The notes under the pieces: model-generated
Seen by the model: the letters and a program-made list of their open reading frames with translations, nothing else
What the model was told of the DNA's origin: nothing
Databases searched by the model: none
Assembly: GCA_031399025.1 (NCBI GenBank)
Contig: JANNOJ010000022.1
Span: 1 to 64,000 of the forward strand
From: CBDBZL01 sp031399025
Lineage (GTDB): Bacteria > Pseudomonadota > Alphaproteobacteria > Sphingomonadales > Sphingomonadaceae
Reading direction: 5' to 3'
Length of the DNA stretch: 64,000 bases
In this document: piece by piece, positions 16,707 to 25,803 of the stretch
Numbering within the stretch: the first letter of the stretch is position 1
Layout of the letters: every line of letters begins with the position of its first letter
Made by a program: the position numbers and the translations under genes

Positions 16707-17652
16707 CGTCACTGTCCCTTGGGCGCGGGGCCGTGGCCCGCCGCTCGGTCGCGAAATCCGTCGCCGGAGCGTAGCGCTCGGTCATCCAGGCGCAGAAATC
16801 GGCGAAGGCCTGCGGCTCGCGCGCCGGGCTGGTGTGGTGCGCCTCGATGCCGAGGTGCTCGGGGGTGAAGCAGAAGGTGACCAGCACCTCGAATTCGGCC
16901 AGCGCCTCCATCTGCCGGTCGAACCAGTCGAGCGCGCCCGGGCGGAAGCTGTCGGCCCAGCTGAGGCCCGTGCGCAGCTTCCTGACGCCCAGCTCGCGCA
17001 TCCAGCGCACTGCGTCATCGAGCCGCGGATCGTGGAAGTGGAACCACTGCATCAGCCCCATCTCGCCGGCGAAGCGCCGGTAGCTTTCCAGCGCCAGCTT
17101 GGGCGAGCCGTCCTCGCGGATCAGGCCCATGTAGAAGTGCCGGTAATAGCTCGATCCTTCCGCCTCGCGGTGGCGGGTCTCGGCGCCCCAGCTCTGCGGC
17201 AGGTCGAACAGCGAATACCAATAGACGTTGGCAACGCGGCCGACGAGCAGCTCGGCGGTCTTCTCCAGCCCGAACACCTGCACCTCTTGCGCGCCGAAGC
17301 TGCCGACGCCCACTTCGGTCGCCCAGACCGGCTTGTCGGGGCACGCGGCCTCGATCTCGGCGATCTTGGCGGGCCAGGCGTGGATCGGCCACAGGTTCCA
17401 GTCGAGCGGGAAGCCGTGGACCGCCACCACGTCCACCTCGTCCAGCGCGCCGTGGCTGCGCATGCGGTCGACCCACAGCGGGTCGATCGGCGACATGCCG
17501 CCAAGCACCCGGGGGAGCCGCGGGTTGACCTGCGCGATCGCCCGGCCGGAGCGGATCACCGTGTCGGCGTAGATCGACCAGTCGGGATCGAGCGCCGGGT
17601 TCCAGTGGGATTTGTTGTTGGGCTCGTTCCAGAGCATCACTGCTTCGATCAC
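16684..17652 (-). CDS. GH-A-type glycosidase-like protein, apparently circularly permuted
   Basis: A 322-residue protein related to clan GH-A (beta-xylosidase/GH39-like) barrels. It starts with the strand-4 motif, AVMLWNEPNNKSHW, with putative acid/base Glu10, then the strand-7 motif KPVWATEVGVGSFG with putative nucleophile Glu113. Material that normally forms strands 1-3 appears at the C-terminal end: ELGVRKLRTGLSWADSF, EVLVTFCFTPEHLG, and FADFCAWMTERYAP. GTG 17652 overlaps the methyltransferase stop by four bases, and no N-terminal barrel half is encoded upstream in frame. Both catalytic Glu are kept, so it may be active; substrate unknown. Genes of this kind are expected beside this methyltransferase type in glycan clusters (from memory, not checked). 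Confidence 0.72.
   Translation of the reverse strand: MIEAVMLWNEPNNKSHWNPALDPDWSIYADTVIRSGRAIAQVNPRLPRVLGGMSPIDPLWVDRMRSHGALDEVDVVAVHGFPLDWNLWPIHAWPAKIAEIEAACPDKPVWATEVGVGSFGAQEVQVFGLEKTAELLVGRVANVYWYSLFDLPQSWGAETRHREAEGSSYYRHFYMGLIREDGSPKLALESYRRFAGEMGLMQWFHFHDPRLDDAVRWMRELGVRKLRTGLSWADSFRPGALDWFDRQMEALAEFEVLVTFCFTPEHLGIEAHHTSPAREPQAFADFCAWMTERYAPATDFATERRATAPRPRDSDDAFASFA
16715..16720 (-). promoter_or_regulatory. Ribosome binding site deciding the ino1 start
   Basis: AAGGGA on the minus strand, eight bases before ATG 16706 but only two before the in-frame GTG 16712. It lies inside the 3' end of the upstream glycosidase-like gene. Confidence 0.6.
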
Positions 17653-18500
17653 CTGGCTGGTCCCGCCGCGGGCCGGAACGCCGGATAGACCGCCGCCGGG
17701 CCGTGCTGCGCGTAGGGCACCTCGGCCCCCCGGCACAGATAGACCTCGCGCTCGGGCCGGGCCTCGATGGTGAAGCCCGCGGCGCGCAGCATGGCCTGGG
17801 TGCAGGCGGCATTGGGCACCCACCAATTGGACCAGTCGTGGGCGAATTCGCGCTCGATGAAGTGCAGCTTGGGGTAGCCGGGAGCGGCGAAATAGTCGGG
17901 TGGGTCGAACGTTCCGGGTTTGTGGAACGGGTGGTCCTCGGGCACGTCCGCCACCGCCTCGCTGCCCTGCTGCATGGTCTGGAACAGCAGCATGCCGCCG
18001 GCCCCCGCTTCGCTCAGCACGTGCTCGCGGATGAGGTCGAGCGCCAGCAGCGGGTGACGCAGATGGTAGAGCACGCCCATGAAGATCACCAGGTCGAAGG
18101 TCTCGCCCAGCACAGCCACATCGTAGACCGAGAGGATGCGGAACTCGATGTCGTCGAACCCCAGCGTGCGGGCGGCAAAGCGCGCCTGCGCAAGGTAGCG
18201 CTCGTCGCTGTCCACGCCGAGCACGCGGCCCGCGCCGCGCCGCTTCATCTCGATCGAATAGAAGCCGGCATTGCAGCCGATGTCGAGCACCGAGCGCCCG
18301 GCCAGATCGTCGGGCAGGGCATCGGCAAAGGCGGAGAACTTGACCGCCGGATAGTCGCCCAGGAAATGCTCGGGCGCCGTCATCACCCCATCTCCCAGGT
18401 CGAGGTTGTGGAACCAGGGTCCGAGGCTCCCGGCCTCGCGGCGCAACGCCTCGGCGGCGCTGTCGGGCGCGGGTCTGGCTGGAGTGGCGACCGGGCTCAC
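17649..18500 (-). CDS. CmoB-like SAM methyltransferase of glycan clusters
   Basis: A 283-residue class I SAM methyltransferase. Motif I is SVLDIGCNAGFYSIEM at about residues 70-85, the acidic motif II is VLGVDSDERYLAQAR, and LVIFMGVLYHLRHPL matches the CmoB/Mg-protoporphyrin methyltransferase type. The opening GPWFHNLDLGDGV is typical of the cluster-associated subfamily I recall as TIGR04290. GTG 18500 is the chosen start; an in-frame GTG at 18623 would add 41 Arg/Pro-rich residues with no ribosome site. It leads the operon with the glycosidase-like gene and ino1. The substrate is probably a sugar or inositol intermediate rather than tRNA, by context only. Confidence 0.8.
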   Translation of the reverse strand: MSPVATPARPAPDSAAEALRREAGSLGPWFHNLDLGDGVMTAPEHFLGDYPAVKFSAFADALPDDLAGRSVLDIGCNAGFYSIEMKRRGAGRVLGVDSDERYLAQARFAARTLGFDDIEFRILSVYDVAVLGETFDLVIFMGVLYHLRHPLLALDLIREHVLSEAGAGGMLLFQTMQQGSEAVADVPEDHPFHKPGTFDPPDYFAAPGYPKLHFIEREFAHDWSNWWVPNAACTQAMLRAAGFTIEARPEREVYLCRGAEVPYAQHGPAAVYPAFRPAAGPAR

Positions 18501-18750
18501 GTGGCCACCCGGCAAGGCCGCACCGCGGCAAGCGCGCAGGCGAGCGGGCGAGCGGGCGGGACGGCGGCCGAGCACGGGGATGGTCCGGATGCTCGCATAA
18601 AATACCCCCGAATCTTCCGACACTTCGCCGGAATGCGCGAAGCTTTGTACCTAACCCGGGCGCGACCTAAGCGTTCCCGGGCCGCTCCCCGCCTGCGTTC
18701 CCATCGAGCGGCGGGCGGAACCGCGCCGCTTCGGCTTGATTGAAGCTTCG

Positions 18751-20076
18751 ATGAACGATCCCATGCAGCGCTGGACCGAGGCCATGCGCGGCGAGCGGTT
18801 CGCCCAAGCCTGGGCGCTCGCGGAAGCCGCGCTGAAGGCCCGCGATCCCGCCACCCGCGACGATCCACGCCTGCCCTATCACCAGCGCTGGGTATGGGAC
18901 GGGCGGCCGTTCACGGGCCGCAACGTGCTGGTGCGCTGCTATCATGGCCTGGGCGACACGCTCCAATTCGCCCGCTTCCTGCCGCTCCTGGGGCGCGAGG
19001 CGGCGTCGGTGAGCCTGGAAGTGCAGCCGCGGCTGTTGTCGCTGTTGGCGCAAACGCCGGGGTTGGCGGGGCTGATCGCGTTCGACCCGGCCTATCCGAC
19101 CCCCCCGTCCGAGTGCGATATCGAGATCACCGAGCTGGCCTTCGCCCTGCGCGCGCCACCGGCCGCCGTCCCCCCGCCCTACCTCCACGCGCCGCCCACC
19201 GCGCCCGCGGCGGCGCTGCCACCGGGTACGATCGGCCTGTGCTACCGCGCGGGCGACTGGGATGCCGGGCGCTCCATCCCGCCCGCACTGCTCGAACCGC
19301 TGTGCCGGGGGCGAGCTTGCGTGACGCTGGTGGCCGAGCCCACTACCCTGCCGGTCGTCAATCCCGCCGGCTGCTCGTTCGACGTGCCCGCCACCGCCGC
19401 GCTGGTCGCCTCCTGCGCGCTGGTCATCACCGTCGATACCATGATCGCCCACCTTGCCGGCGCGCTCGGCCGGCCCACCTGGCTGCTGCTCAAGGCCGAG
19501 CCCGACTGGCGCTGGTCGGCCGATGCGCCGGGGACGCCGTGGTATCCGGCCATGCGCTTGTTCCACCAGCAGCGGCCCGGCGACTGGGAGCCGGTGCTGC
19601 GCGAGGTCGCCGCGGCGCTGGCCTGCCAAACCCGCGCGGCAGGCGCCGGGACGCCCCCATCCGACAGTCCGCTGGCGCCGGTCTCGTGGGGGGAACTGGT
19701 CGACAAGATCACCATCCTGGAGATCAAGCGCGCGCGCATCGCCGACCCGGCCGCCAGCGCCAATGTGGCGCGCGAACTCGCCGCCTTGCGCGAAGCGGGC
19801 GGGCCGGCGCTCGGCCAGGCTCCGGTCACCGTGCTGCGGACCGCGCTCAAGACGGTGAACGAGGAGCTGTGGGAGGTGGAGGACGCGATCCGCCGGGAAG
19901 AGGCGCAGGAACGGTTCGGGCCCGAGTTCGTCCGGCTCGCCCGCGCGGTCTATCGCCTCAACGACCGTCGCGCGGCGCTCAAGCGCGAGGTCAACGCGCT
20001 GCTCGGCTCCGCGCTGGTCGAGGAGAAGAGCTACGGGGCCCCGGCATCTCGCCCGCGCCGGCCGGTGGCCGGCTGA
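18751..20076 (+). CDS. GT9-like glycosyltransferase fused to DUF6165
   Basis: A 441-residue protein. Residues to about 290 resemble ADP-heptose/LPS heptosyltransferase-like (GT9, GT-B) proteins: RCYHGLGDTLQFARFLPLL, ALVITVDTMIAHLAGALG and GRPTWLLL. After a low-complexity linker, SWGELVDKITILEIKRARI through NDRRAALKREVNALLGS matches the helical DUF6165 domain, which is usually a separate small protein. ATG 18751 is preferred over TTG 18736. The gene is divergent from the methyltransferase operon and opens the plus-strand half of the locus. It probably transfers a sugar; donor and acceptor unknown. Confidence 0.78.
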   Translation: MNDPMQRWTEAMRGERFAQAWALAEAALKARDPATRDDPRLPYHQRWVWDGRPFTGRNVLVRCYHGLGDTLQFARFLPLLGREAASVSLEVQPRLLSLLAQTPGLAGLIAFDPAYPTPPSECDIEITELAFALRAPPAAVPPPYLHAPPTAPAAALPPGTIGLCYRAGDWDAGRSIPPALLEPLCRGRACVTLVAEPTTLPVVNPAGCSFDVPATAALVASCALVITVDTMIAHLAGALGRPTWLLLKAEPDWRWSADAPGTPWYPAMRLFHQQRPGDWEPVLREVAAALACQTRAAGAGTPPSDSPLAPVSWGELVDKITILEIKRARIADPAASANVARELAALREAGGPALGQAPVTVLRTALKTVNEELWEVEDAIRREEAQERFGPEFVRLARAVYRLNDRRAALKREVNALLGSALVEEKSYGAPASRPRRPVAG

Positions 20077-20251
20077 GACGCGCCGGGAACGGAGAAGAAG
20101 AAGCAGCGTTGGGATCGACTTATCGCGGTCGCGGATCGAACGCAGGGCACCACGCAATCTCTAGGCGGGTCCATGCTTTGGCCGGTGCCGACAGGCGATC
20201 AGGAGCAATAGCTACCGTTCGTCCGAGCCTGGATCCGACCATGGGGAAGCA

Positions 20252-21364
20252 ATGAGCGAACACATTCTGGTTACCGGCGGCGCCGGCTTCATCGGCCGGG
20301 CGGTGTGCGCCGAACTGCTCCGCCTCGGCCACCGGGTGCGCGTCCTCGACAGTCTGATCGAGCAGGTCCACGGCGGCGTCCGGCCCGCGCATCTGGCGGG
20401 CGACGTGCAGCTGGTCGAGGCCGACATCCGCGACGGCGAGGCGGTGGCCCAGGCGCTCGCGGGGATCGACAGCGTCGTCCACCTCGCCGCAGAGGTGGGC
20501 GTAGGCCAGTCGATGTACGAGGTGGAGCGATACACCTCGACCAACGATGTCGGCACCGCGGTCCTGTTCGAGCGGCTGATCGCCCGGCCGGTGCGCCGCG
20601 TCGTCACCGCCTCCTCGATGAGCATCTACGGCGAGGGCCTCTACCGCGACGCCGACGGCGCGCCGGTGGAAGACGCCGGCCGCGCCCCCTTGCGCGATGC
20701 GCAGGCGAACTGGGAGCCGCTCGACCGCCAGGGCCGCCCGCTCACCCCGGTGCCCACGCCCGAATGGAAGCGCCCGGCGCTCACTTCCATCTACGCGCTC
20801 AACAAATACGTGCAGGAGCGCACCACCCACATCATGGGTCCGCCCTACGGCATCGAGAGCGTGTGCCTGCGGCTGTTCAACGTCTACGGCCCCGGCCAGG
20901 CGCTCTCCAACCCCTATACCGGGGTGCTGGCCATCTTCGCCTCGCGGCTGCGCAACGGCCAGCCGCCGATGATCTTCGAAGACGGCGAGCAGCGGCGCGA
21001 TTTTGTCCACGTCAACGATGTCGCCCGCGCCTTTGCCGCGGCGCTGTTCCGGCCGGAGGCGGCGGGCGGCACCTTCAACGTGGGCTCGGGCGAGGACCGC
21101 TCGGTGCGCCAGGTGGCCGCGGAACTCGCCCGGGCGATGGGCCGCAACACGATCGAGCCCGAGATCGTGGGCAAGGCGCGCACCGGCGACATCCGCCACT
21201 GCTTTTGCGACCCCACGCTGGCCCGCGACACGCTGGGCTTTGCCGCCCGCGAGGATTTCGCCGCGCGCATGACCGAGCTGGCCGGCTGGGTCGCGGGCCA
21301 GGAGGCGATCGACCGGGTGGACGCCGCCCGCAGCGAGCTCGACGCGCGCGGGTTGGTCGTATGA
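20252..21364 (+). CDS. NAD-dependent epimerase/dehydratase (extended SDR)
   Basis: A 370-residue extended short-chain dehydrogenase acting on a nucleotide sugar. It shows the NAD-binding ILVTGGAGFIGRAV, the catalytic Tyr-x3-Lys in TSIYALNKYVQE, and the downstream NVYGPGQALSNPYTGV and EDGEQRRDFVHV typical of the family. An insertion around residues 130-180 (DADGAPVEDAG to TPVPTPEWKR) is longer than in GalE. GGGGAAG lies just before ATG 20252. The stop overlaps the next epimerase by four bases, opening a six-gene coupled array. The exact reaction (epimerase, dehydratase or decarboxylase) is not determined. Confidence 0.88.
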   Translation: MSEHILVTGGAGFIGRAVCAELLRLGHRVRVLDSLIEQVHGGVRPAHLAGDVQLVEADIRDGEAVAQALAGIDSVVHLAAEVGVGQSMYEVERYTSTNDVGTAVLFERLIARPVRRVVTASSMSIYGEGLYRDADGAPVEDAGRAPLRDAQANWEPLDRQGRPLTPVPTPEWKRPALTSIYALNKYVQERTTHIMGPPYGIESVCLRLFNVYGPGQALSNPYTGVLAIFASRLRNGQPPMIFEDGEQRRDFVHVNDVARAFAAALFRPEAAGGTFNVGSGEDRSVRQVAAELARAMGRNTIEPEIVGKARTGDIRHCFCDPTLARDTLGFAAREDFAARMTELAGWVAGQEAIDRVDAARSELDARGLVV

Positions 21365-22449
21365 GCATCGCCAAGCCCCGGGGCGGCGGCAGCACGATCC
21401 TGGTCACCGGCGGGGCCGGCTTCATCGGCAGCAATCTGGCCGACCGGCTGGCGGGCGAGGGTCACCGCGTGCGCATCTACGATGCGCTGACCCGCGCGGG
21501 GGTGGAGGCCAATCTGGAATGGCTGGTGGCCCGGCACGGCAGCCTGATCGAGCCGGTCGTCGCCGACATTCGCGAGAGCGGCCGGCTCCAGCGCGCCGTG
21601 CGCGGAATCGACGCCGCGATCCACTTCGCCGCCCAGGTCGCCGTGACCACCAGCCTGAGCGACCCGCGGGCCGATTTCGAGACCAATATCCTGGGCACCT
21701 TCAATCTGCTCGAAGCCATCCGCGCCACATGCCCGCAGGCGCCGCTGATCTTCGCCTCGACCAACAAGGTCTACGGCGATCTCGCCGCCTACGAGACGCT
21801 GCCCACGCCGGCCGGCCACGTGCCGCAGAACGCCGCGCTGGCCCGCGCCGGTGTCTCCGAGCGTGAGCCGCTCGATTTCCACACGCCCTATGGCTGCTCC
21901 AAGGGCGCGGCCGATCAATACGTGCTCGATTACGCCCGCAGCTATGCCATGCGCGCCGCGGTGCTGCGGATGAGCTGCATCTACGGCCAGCGCCAGATGG
22001 GCACCGAAGACCAGGGCTGGGTCGCCCATTTCCTGATCCAGGCGCTGGCCGGCCGGCCGATCACCCTGTTCGGCGACGGGCGCCAGGTGCGCGACATCTG
22101 CGATGTGGGCGACACCGTCGGCGCCTACGTCGCGTTGCTGACGAACATCGACCGGGCGCGCGGGCAGGCGTTCAACTGGGGCGGCGGGCCGGCCAATGCG
22201 GTGAGCCTCCTGACGCTGGTGGAGGAGATCGGGCGGATCATCGGCCGCGAGCCGGTGGTCGAGCTGGCCGATTGGCGCCCCGGCGACCAGCGCTGGTTCG
22301 TTGCCGATACCGGCCGCATCGATGCCAGCCTCGCATTGCCGCCGCGCACGCCCTGGCGCCGCGGCGTGCGCGACCTGGCCGCCTGGCTCGGCCAAGACCG
22401 CGCGGCGGGGCGCGCGGAGGGACCGGAGCTGCGGCAGGTGGCGCTGTGA
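21361..22449 (+). CDS. Nucleotide-sugar epimerase, CDP-paratose 2-epimerase-like
   Basis: A 362-residue extended SDR with TILVTGGAGFIGSNLAD, FASTNKVYGDLAAYE, Tyr-x3-Lys in HTPYGCSKGAADQYV, and GWVAHFLIQALAGRP followed by FGDGRQVRD. The STNKVYGD and GWVAHF motifs resemble CDP-paratose/tyvelose 2-epimerases (RfbE/TyvE) more than GalE, but other C2 or C4 epimerases share the pattern. ATG 21361 overlaps the previous stop by four bases, and its own stop overlaps the next GTG start. Two adjacent epimerases imply a dedicated sugar donor for the transferases that follow. Confidence 0.85.
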   Translation: MSIAKPRGGGSTILVTGGAGFIGSNLADRLAGEGHRVRIYDALTRAGVEANLEWLVARHGSLIEPVVADIRESGRLQRAVRGIDAAIHFAAQVAVTTSLSDPRADFETNILGTFNLLEAIRATCPQAPLIFASTNKVYGDLAAYETLPTPAGHVPQNAALARAGVSEREPLDFHTPYGCSKGAADQYVLDYARSYAMRAAVLRMSCIYGQRQMGTEDQGWVAHFLIQALAGRPITLFGDGRQVRDICDVGDTVGAYVALLTNIDRARGQAFNWGGGPANAVSLLTLVEEIGRIIGREPVVELADWRPGDQRWFVADTGRIDASLALPPRTPWRRGVRDLAAWLGQDRAAGRAEGPELRQVAL

Positions 22450-23558
22450 CCGCGAACCCGGGCGCGCGGCATGTGCTGATGACCCTCGATGCGGTGGGCG
22501 GCGTGTGGCAGTACGCGCTCGACCTCGCCGCCGCACTCCATTCCCAGGGCGACGAAGTCACGCTGGCGCTGCTCGGCCCCGCGCCGACGGCCGACCAGCG
22601 GCAGGCGCTCGAAGCGATCGCCGGACTGCATCTGGTGGAGACGGGCCAGCCGCTCGACTGGCTCGCCCCCGGGTCCGAGCCGGTGGTCCGCGCCGCCCGG
22701 GTGATTAGCGCGCTGGCGACCAGGGTGGGGGCGGATCTCGTCCACTGCAACACGCCCGCGCTCGCCGCAGCGGGCGAGTTCTCCCAGCCGCTGGTGGCGG
22801 TGGCGCATGGCTGCGTCGCCACCTGGTGGCAGGCCACGCGGACCGCGCCGCTCGCCACCTCCTATCAATGGCACCATGATATGGTCCAGCACGGCCTCCG
22901 GTCAGCGGACGCTGTGGTGGCGCCGAGCGCGGCCTTTGCGGCCGATGTCCAGCGCGCCTACGCTTTGCCGCTAACACCGATCGTGGTGCATAATGGCCGC
23001 GGTCCGCTCTCCGGCGTCGCTGCCGCTGCGGAACCGCTCGATGCGGCGCTCACCGTGGGGCGGCTGTGGGACGAGGCCAAGAACACCGCCGTGCTCGACC
23101 GAGCCGCCGGGCTGATGCGCGCACCCTTCCTTGCGGCGGGAACGCTCGCCGGGCCGCATGGCGAACGGGCCGCGCTGCGCCACCTCGAGCCGCTCGGCCA
23201 GCTGGACGAGGCGCAGCTCGCCGCGCTGCTCGCGCGCCGCCCGGTGTTCGTCTCGGCTGCCTGTTTCGAGCCGTTCGGCCTGGCTGTGCTGGAAGCGGCG
23301 ATGGCCGGCTGCCCGCTGATCCTGGCCGATATCCCCACCTTCCGCGAATTGTGGGACGGCGCCGCGCTGTTCGTGGCTCCTGGAGACGCGGCGGGTTTCG
23401 CCAGGGCGGCCGATGAGCTCATGGCCGATCTCGCCCGCCGCCATGCCCTGGGGGCGGCGGCCGTCGCGCGCGCGGCGCGCTACACCCCCCAAGCATGCGC
23501 GGCGGCGATGGCTTGCATCTACGACCGACTGCTCGCCCGAACGCGGGCCGCGGCATGA
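22446..23558 (+). CDS. GT4-family glycosyltransferase
   Basis: A 370-residue GT-B retaining glycosyltransferase. The N-terminal acceptor domain opens with TLDAVGGVWQYALDLAAAL. The C-terminal donor domain carries FVSAACFEPFGLAVLEAAM, the E-x7-E motif of GT4. GTG 22446 overlaps the epimerase stop (GTGA), and the stop overlaps the next ATG. Cytoplasmic or membrane-peripheral; donor sugar presumably made by the two upstream epimerases. Confidence 0.87.
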   Translation: MTANPGARHVLMTLDAVGGVWQYALDLAAALHSQGDEVTLALLGPAPTADQRQALEAIAGLHLVETGQPLDWLAPGSEPVVRAARVISALATRVGADLVHCNTPALAAAGEFSQPLVAVAHGCVATWWQATRTAPLATSYQWHHDMVQHGLRSADAVVAPSAAFAADVQRAYALPLTPIVVHNGRGPLSGVAAAAEPLDAALTVGRLWDEAKNTAVLDRAAGLMRAPFLAAGTLAGPHGERAALRHLEPLGQLDEAQLAALLARRPVFVSAACFEPFGLAVLEAAMAGCPLILADIPTFRELWDGAALFVAPGDAAGFARAADELMADLARRHALGAAAVARAARYTPQACAAAMACIYDRLLARTRAAA

Positions 23559-24667
23559 GGCTCGCCTACTTCACCCACTCGCTGGCCTCGTGCTGGAACC
23601 ACGGCAACGCGCATTTCCTGCGCGGGGTGCTCGACGAGCTGGTCGGGCGTGGCCATGAGGTGCGCGCATTCGAACCGGCGGGTGCCTGGAGCCTGGCCAA
23701 TCTGCTGGCCGACCACGGCGAAGCCGGGCTCGCCGCCTGGCGCGAGGCCTATCCCCGGCTCGCCTCGACGAGCTTTGCGCCTGACGAGAACCCGGCCGAA
23801 CTGGTCGACGGCATGGACCTGGTCATCGTCCACGAATGGAACGAACCCGCGCTGGTGGCGGCGCTCGGCACCGCCCGCAAGCGAGGCGCGCGCTTCCGGC
23901 TGCTGTTCCATGATACCCACCACCGCGCGGTCAGCGCGCCGCACGAACTGGCCGCGCTCGACCTGTCCGGCTACGATGGCGTGCTGGCCTTCGGCGAAAC
24001 GCACAGCGCGGTGTACCGCCGCCAGGGCTGGGGCGATCGGGTGTGGACCTGGCACGAGGCCGCCGACACCCGCCGCTTCCACCCCCCCGCGGTCGAGAGC
24101 GAACGCCGGGGCCTGGTGTGGATCGGCAATTGGGGCGATGGCGAGCGCACCGCGGAACTCGAGCACTATCTGTTCGGCCCCGCCGCAGCCGCGGGCCTGC
24201 CGCTCGACATCTACGGCGTGCGCTACCCGGCCGAGGCACAGGCGCTCCTGGCCCGCTTCGGCGCCCGCTACCATGGTTGGGCCGCGAACGCCCGCGCGCC
24301 GCAGCTCTTCGCCCGCCACCTCACCACCGTCCACGTGCCGCGCCGCTTCTACGCCACCACCATGCCCGGCATCCCCACCATCCGCGTGTTCGAGGCGCTG
24401 GCCTGCGGCATCCCGCTGCTGAGCGCACCGTGGGACGATGCCGAACAGCTCTTCCGCCCCGGCACCGACTACCTCGTGGCGCAGGACGGCGCGGCGATGG
24501 AGCGGCACCTGCGCGCCGTCACGCACGACCCCGCCCTTCGCGCCGCGCTCGCCGCGAGCGGCCTGGAAACGATCCGCGCCCGCCACACTTGCGCCCACCG
24601 GGTGGACGAGCTGCTGGCGATTGCCGCCCAGCTCGCCCCGGGCGCCGTCGAACGGACCCCGGCGTGA
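23555..24667 (+). CDS. CgeB-type glycosyltransferase-like protein, copy 1
   Basis: A 370-residue GT-B-like protein of the CgeB group (named after a Bacillus spore-coat maturation gene). N-terminal YFTHSLASCWNHGNAHFL, then GLVWIGNWGDGERTAEL, and the C-terminal donor-site region FEALACGIPLLSAPWDDAEQ with a terminal Glu-Gln near the nucleotide site. ATG 23555 overlaps the GT4 stop. It is the first of three consecutive CgeB-type genes, all translationally coupled. Enzymatic activity is inferred from fold and context. Confidence 0.8.
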   Translation: MRLAYFTHSLASCWNHGNAHFLRGVLDELVGRGHEVRAFEPAGAWSLANLLADHGEAGLAAWREAYPRLASTSFAPDENPAELVDGMDLVIVHEWNEPALVAALGTARKRGARFRLLFHDTHHRAVSAPHELAALDLSGYDGVLAFGETHSAVYRRQGWGDRVWTWHEAADTRRFHPPAVESERRGLVWIGNWGDGERTAELEHYLFGPAAAAGLPLDIYGVRYPAEAQALLARFGARYHGWAANARAPQLFARHLTTVHVPRRFYATTMPGIPTIRVFEALACGIPLLSAPWDDAEQLFRPGTDYLVAQDGAAMERHLRAVTHDPALRAALAASGLETIRARHTCAHRVDELLAIAAQLAPGAVERTPA

Positions 24668-25803
24668 ACCCTTCGCCAGGCCCAGGGCCCCGGATCGCCT
24701 TCTACGGCTCCAGCCTGCTGTCCTCCTACTGGAACGGCGCCGCGACCTATTACCGCGGCATCCTCTCGGCGCTGGCCGCGCGCGGCTATGCCATCACCTT
24801 CTACGAGCCCGACGCCTTCGCGCGCCAGCAGCACCGCGACATCGAGCCGCCCCAATACGCCCGCGTCGTCGTCTACCCCGCCACGCCCGCGGGCCTGCGC
24901 GCGGTGCTGGCCGAAGCGGGCGCGGCCGACGTGGTGGTCAAGGCCAGCGGCGTGGGCGTGTTCGATCGCGAACTGCTCGAAGGCGTGCTCGCCCTCGCCC
25001 GGCCCGGCGCGCTCAAGCTGTTCTGGGATGTCGATGCCGCCGCGACCCTCGACGAGCTGCGCGCCGATCCCGGCCATCCGCTCCATGCCGCGCTCGCCCG
25101 GCTCGACCTGGTCTTCACCTATGGCGGCGGCCCAGCGGTGGTGAACGCCTATCGCGGCTTCGGCGCCCGATGCTGCGAGCCCATCTACAACGCGCTCGAC
25201 CCCGCCACCCACCACCCGGTAGCCCCCGACCCCAATTTCGCCGGCGATCTCGCCTTGCTGGCCAATCGCCTGCCCGACCGCGAGGCCCGCGTGGAGGAGT
25301 TCTTCCTCGGCGCCGCCGCGCTGCTGCCCGACCGGCGCTTCCTGCTTGGCGGCAATGGCTGGCACGACAAGCCCATGCCGCCCAACGTCGCGGCCATCGG
25401 CCATGTCGGCACCGCCGCGCACAATTCCTTCAACTGCTCGCCGCTGGCGGTGCTGAACGTGGCGCGCGATGCCATGGCGCAGGTCGGCTTCTCGCCCGCC
25501 ACCCGCGTGTTCGAGGCGGCGGGCGCCGCGGCCTGCCTCATCACCGATGCCTGGGAGGGGGTCGAGCAGTTCCTCGCGCCCGATACCGAGGTGCTCGTCG
25601 CGCGCGACGGCCAGGACGTCGCCGACCACCTCGCCGCGCTCACCCCCGCCCGCGCCGCCGCCATCGGCCGGGCGGCGCTGGCCCGTGTGCTCGCCGAGCA
25701 CACCTACGAGCAGCGCGCCGCCCGCGTCGACGCTGTGCTGCGCCCCCTGCTGCGCCCGCTGCTGCACCCGGCCCGCGCCGCCGCCGGGGAGCCCGCCGCG
25801 TGA
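24664..25803 (+). CDS. CgeB-type glycosyltransferase-like protein, copy 2
   Basis: A 379-residue paralogue of the neighbouring CgeB-type proteins: IAFYGSSLLSSYWNGAATYY at the N-terminus, LFWDVDAAATLDELRADPG, FTYGGGPAVVNAYRGFGAR in mid-protein, and FEAAGAAACLITDAWEGVEQ at the donor site. The midsection (Asp-Val-Asp then Tyr-Gly-Gly-Gly-Pro) is shared with copy 3 (DIDTPVTL; SFTGGPTL), so these two are closer to each other than to copy 1. GTG 24664 overlaps the previous stop by four bases. Likely a sugar transferase in the same pathway. Confidence 0.8.
   Translation: MNPSPGPGPRIAFYGSSLLSSYWNGAATYYRGILSALAARGYAITFYEPDAFARQQHRDIEPPQYARVVVYPATPAGLRAVLAEAGAADVVVKASGVGVFDRELLEGVLALARPGALKLFWDVDAAATLDELRADPGHPLHAALARLDLVFTYGGGPAVVNAYRGFGARCCEPIYNALDPATHHPVAPDPNFAGDLALLANRLPDREARVEEFFLGAAALLPDRRFLLGGNGWHDKPMPPNVAAIGHVGTAAHNSFNCSPLAVLNVARDAMAQVGFSPATRVFEAAGAAACLITDAWEGVEQFLAPDTEVLVARDGQDVADHLAALTPARAAAIGRAALARVLAEHTYEQRAARVDAVLRPLLRPLLHPARAAAGEPAA

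Noticed and set aside
17653..18531. In-frame N-terminal extension of the glycosidase-like protein into the methyltransferase gene
   Set aside because: The extension is Arg/Pro-rich and lies opposite in frame to a clear methyltransferase; the GTGA overlap gives a better start.
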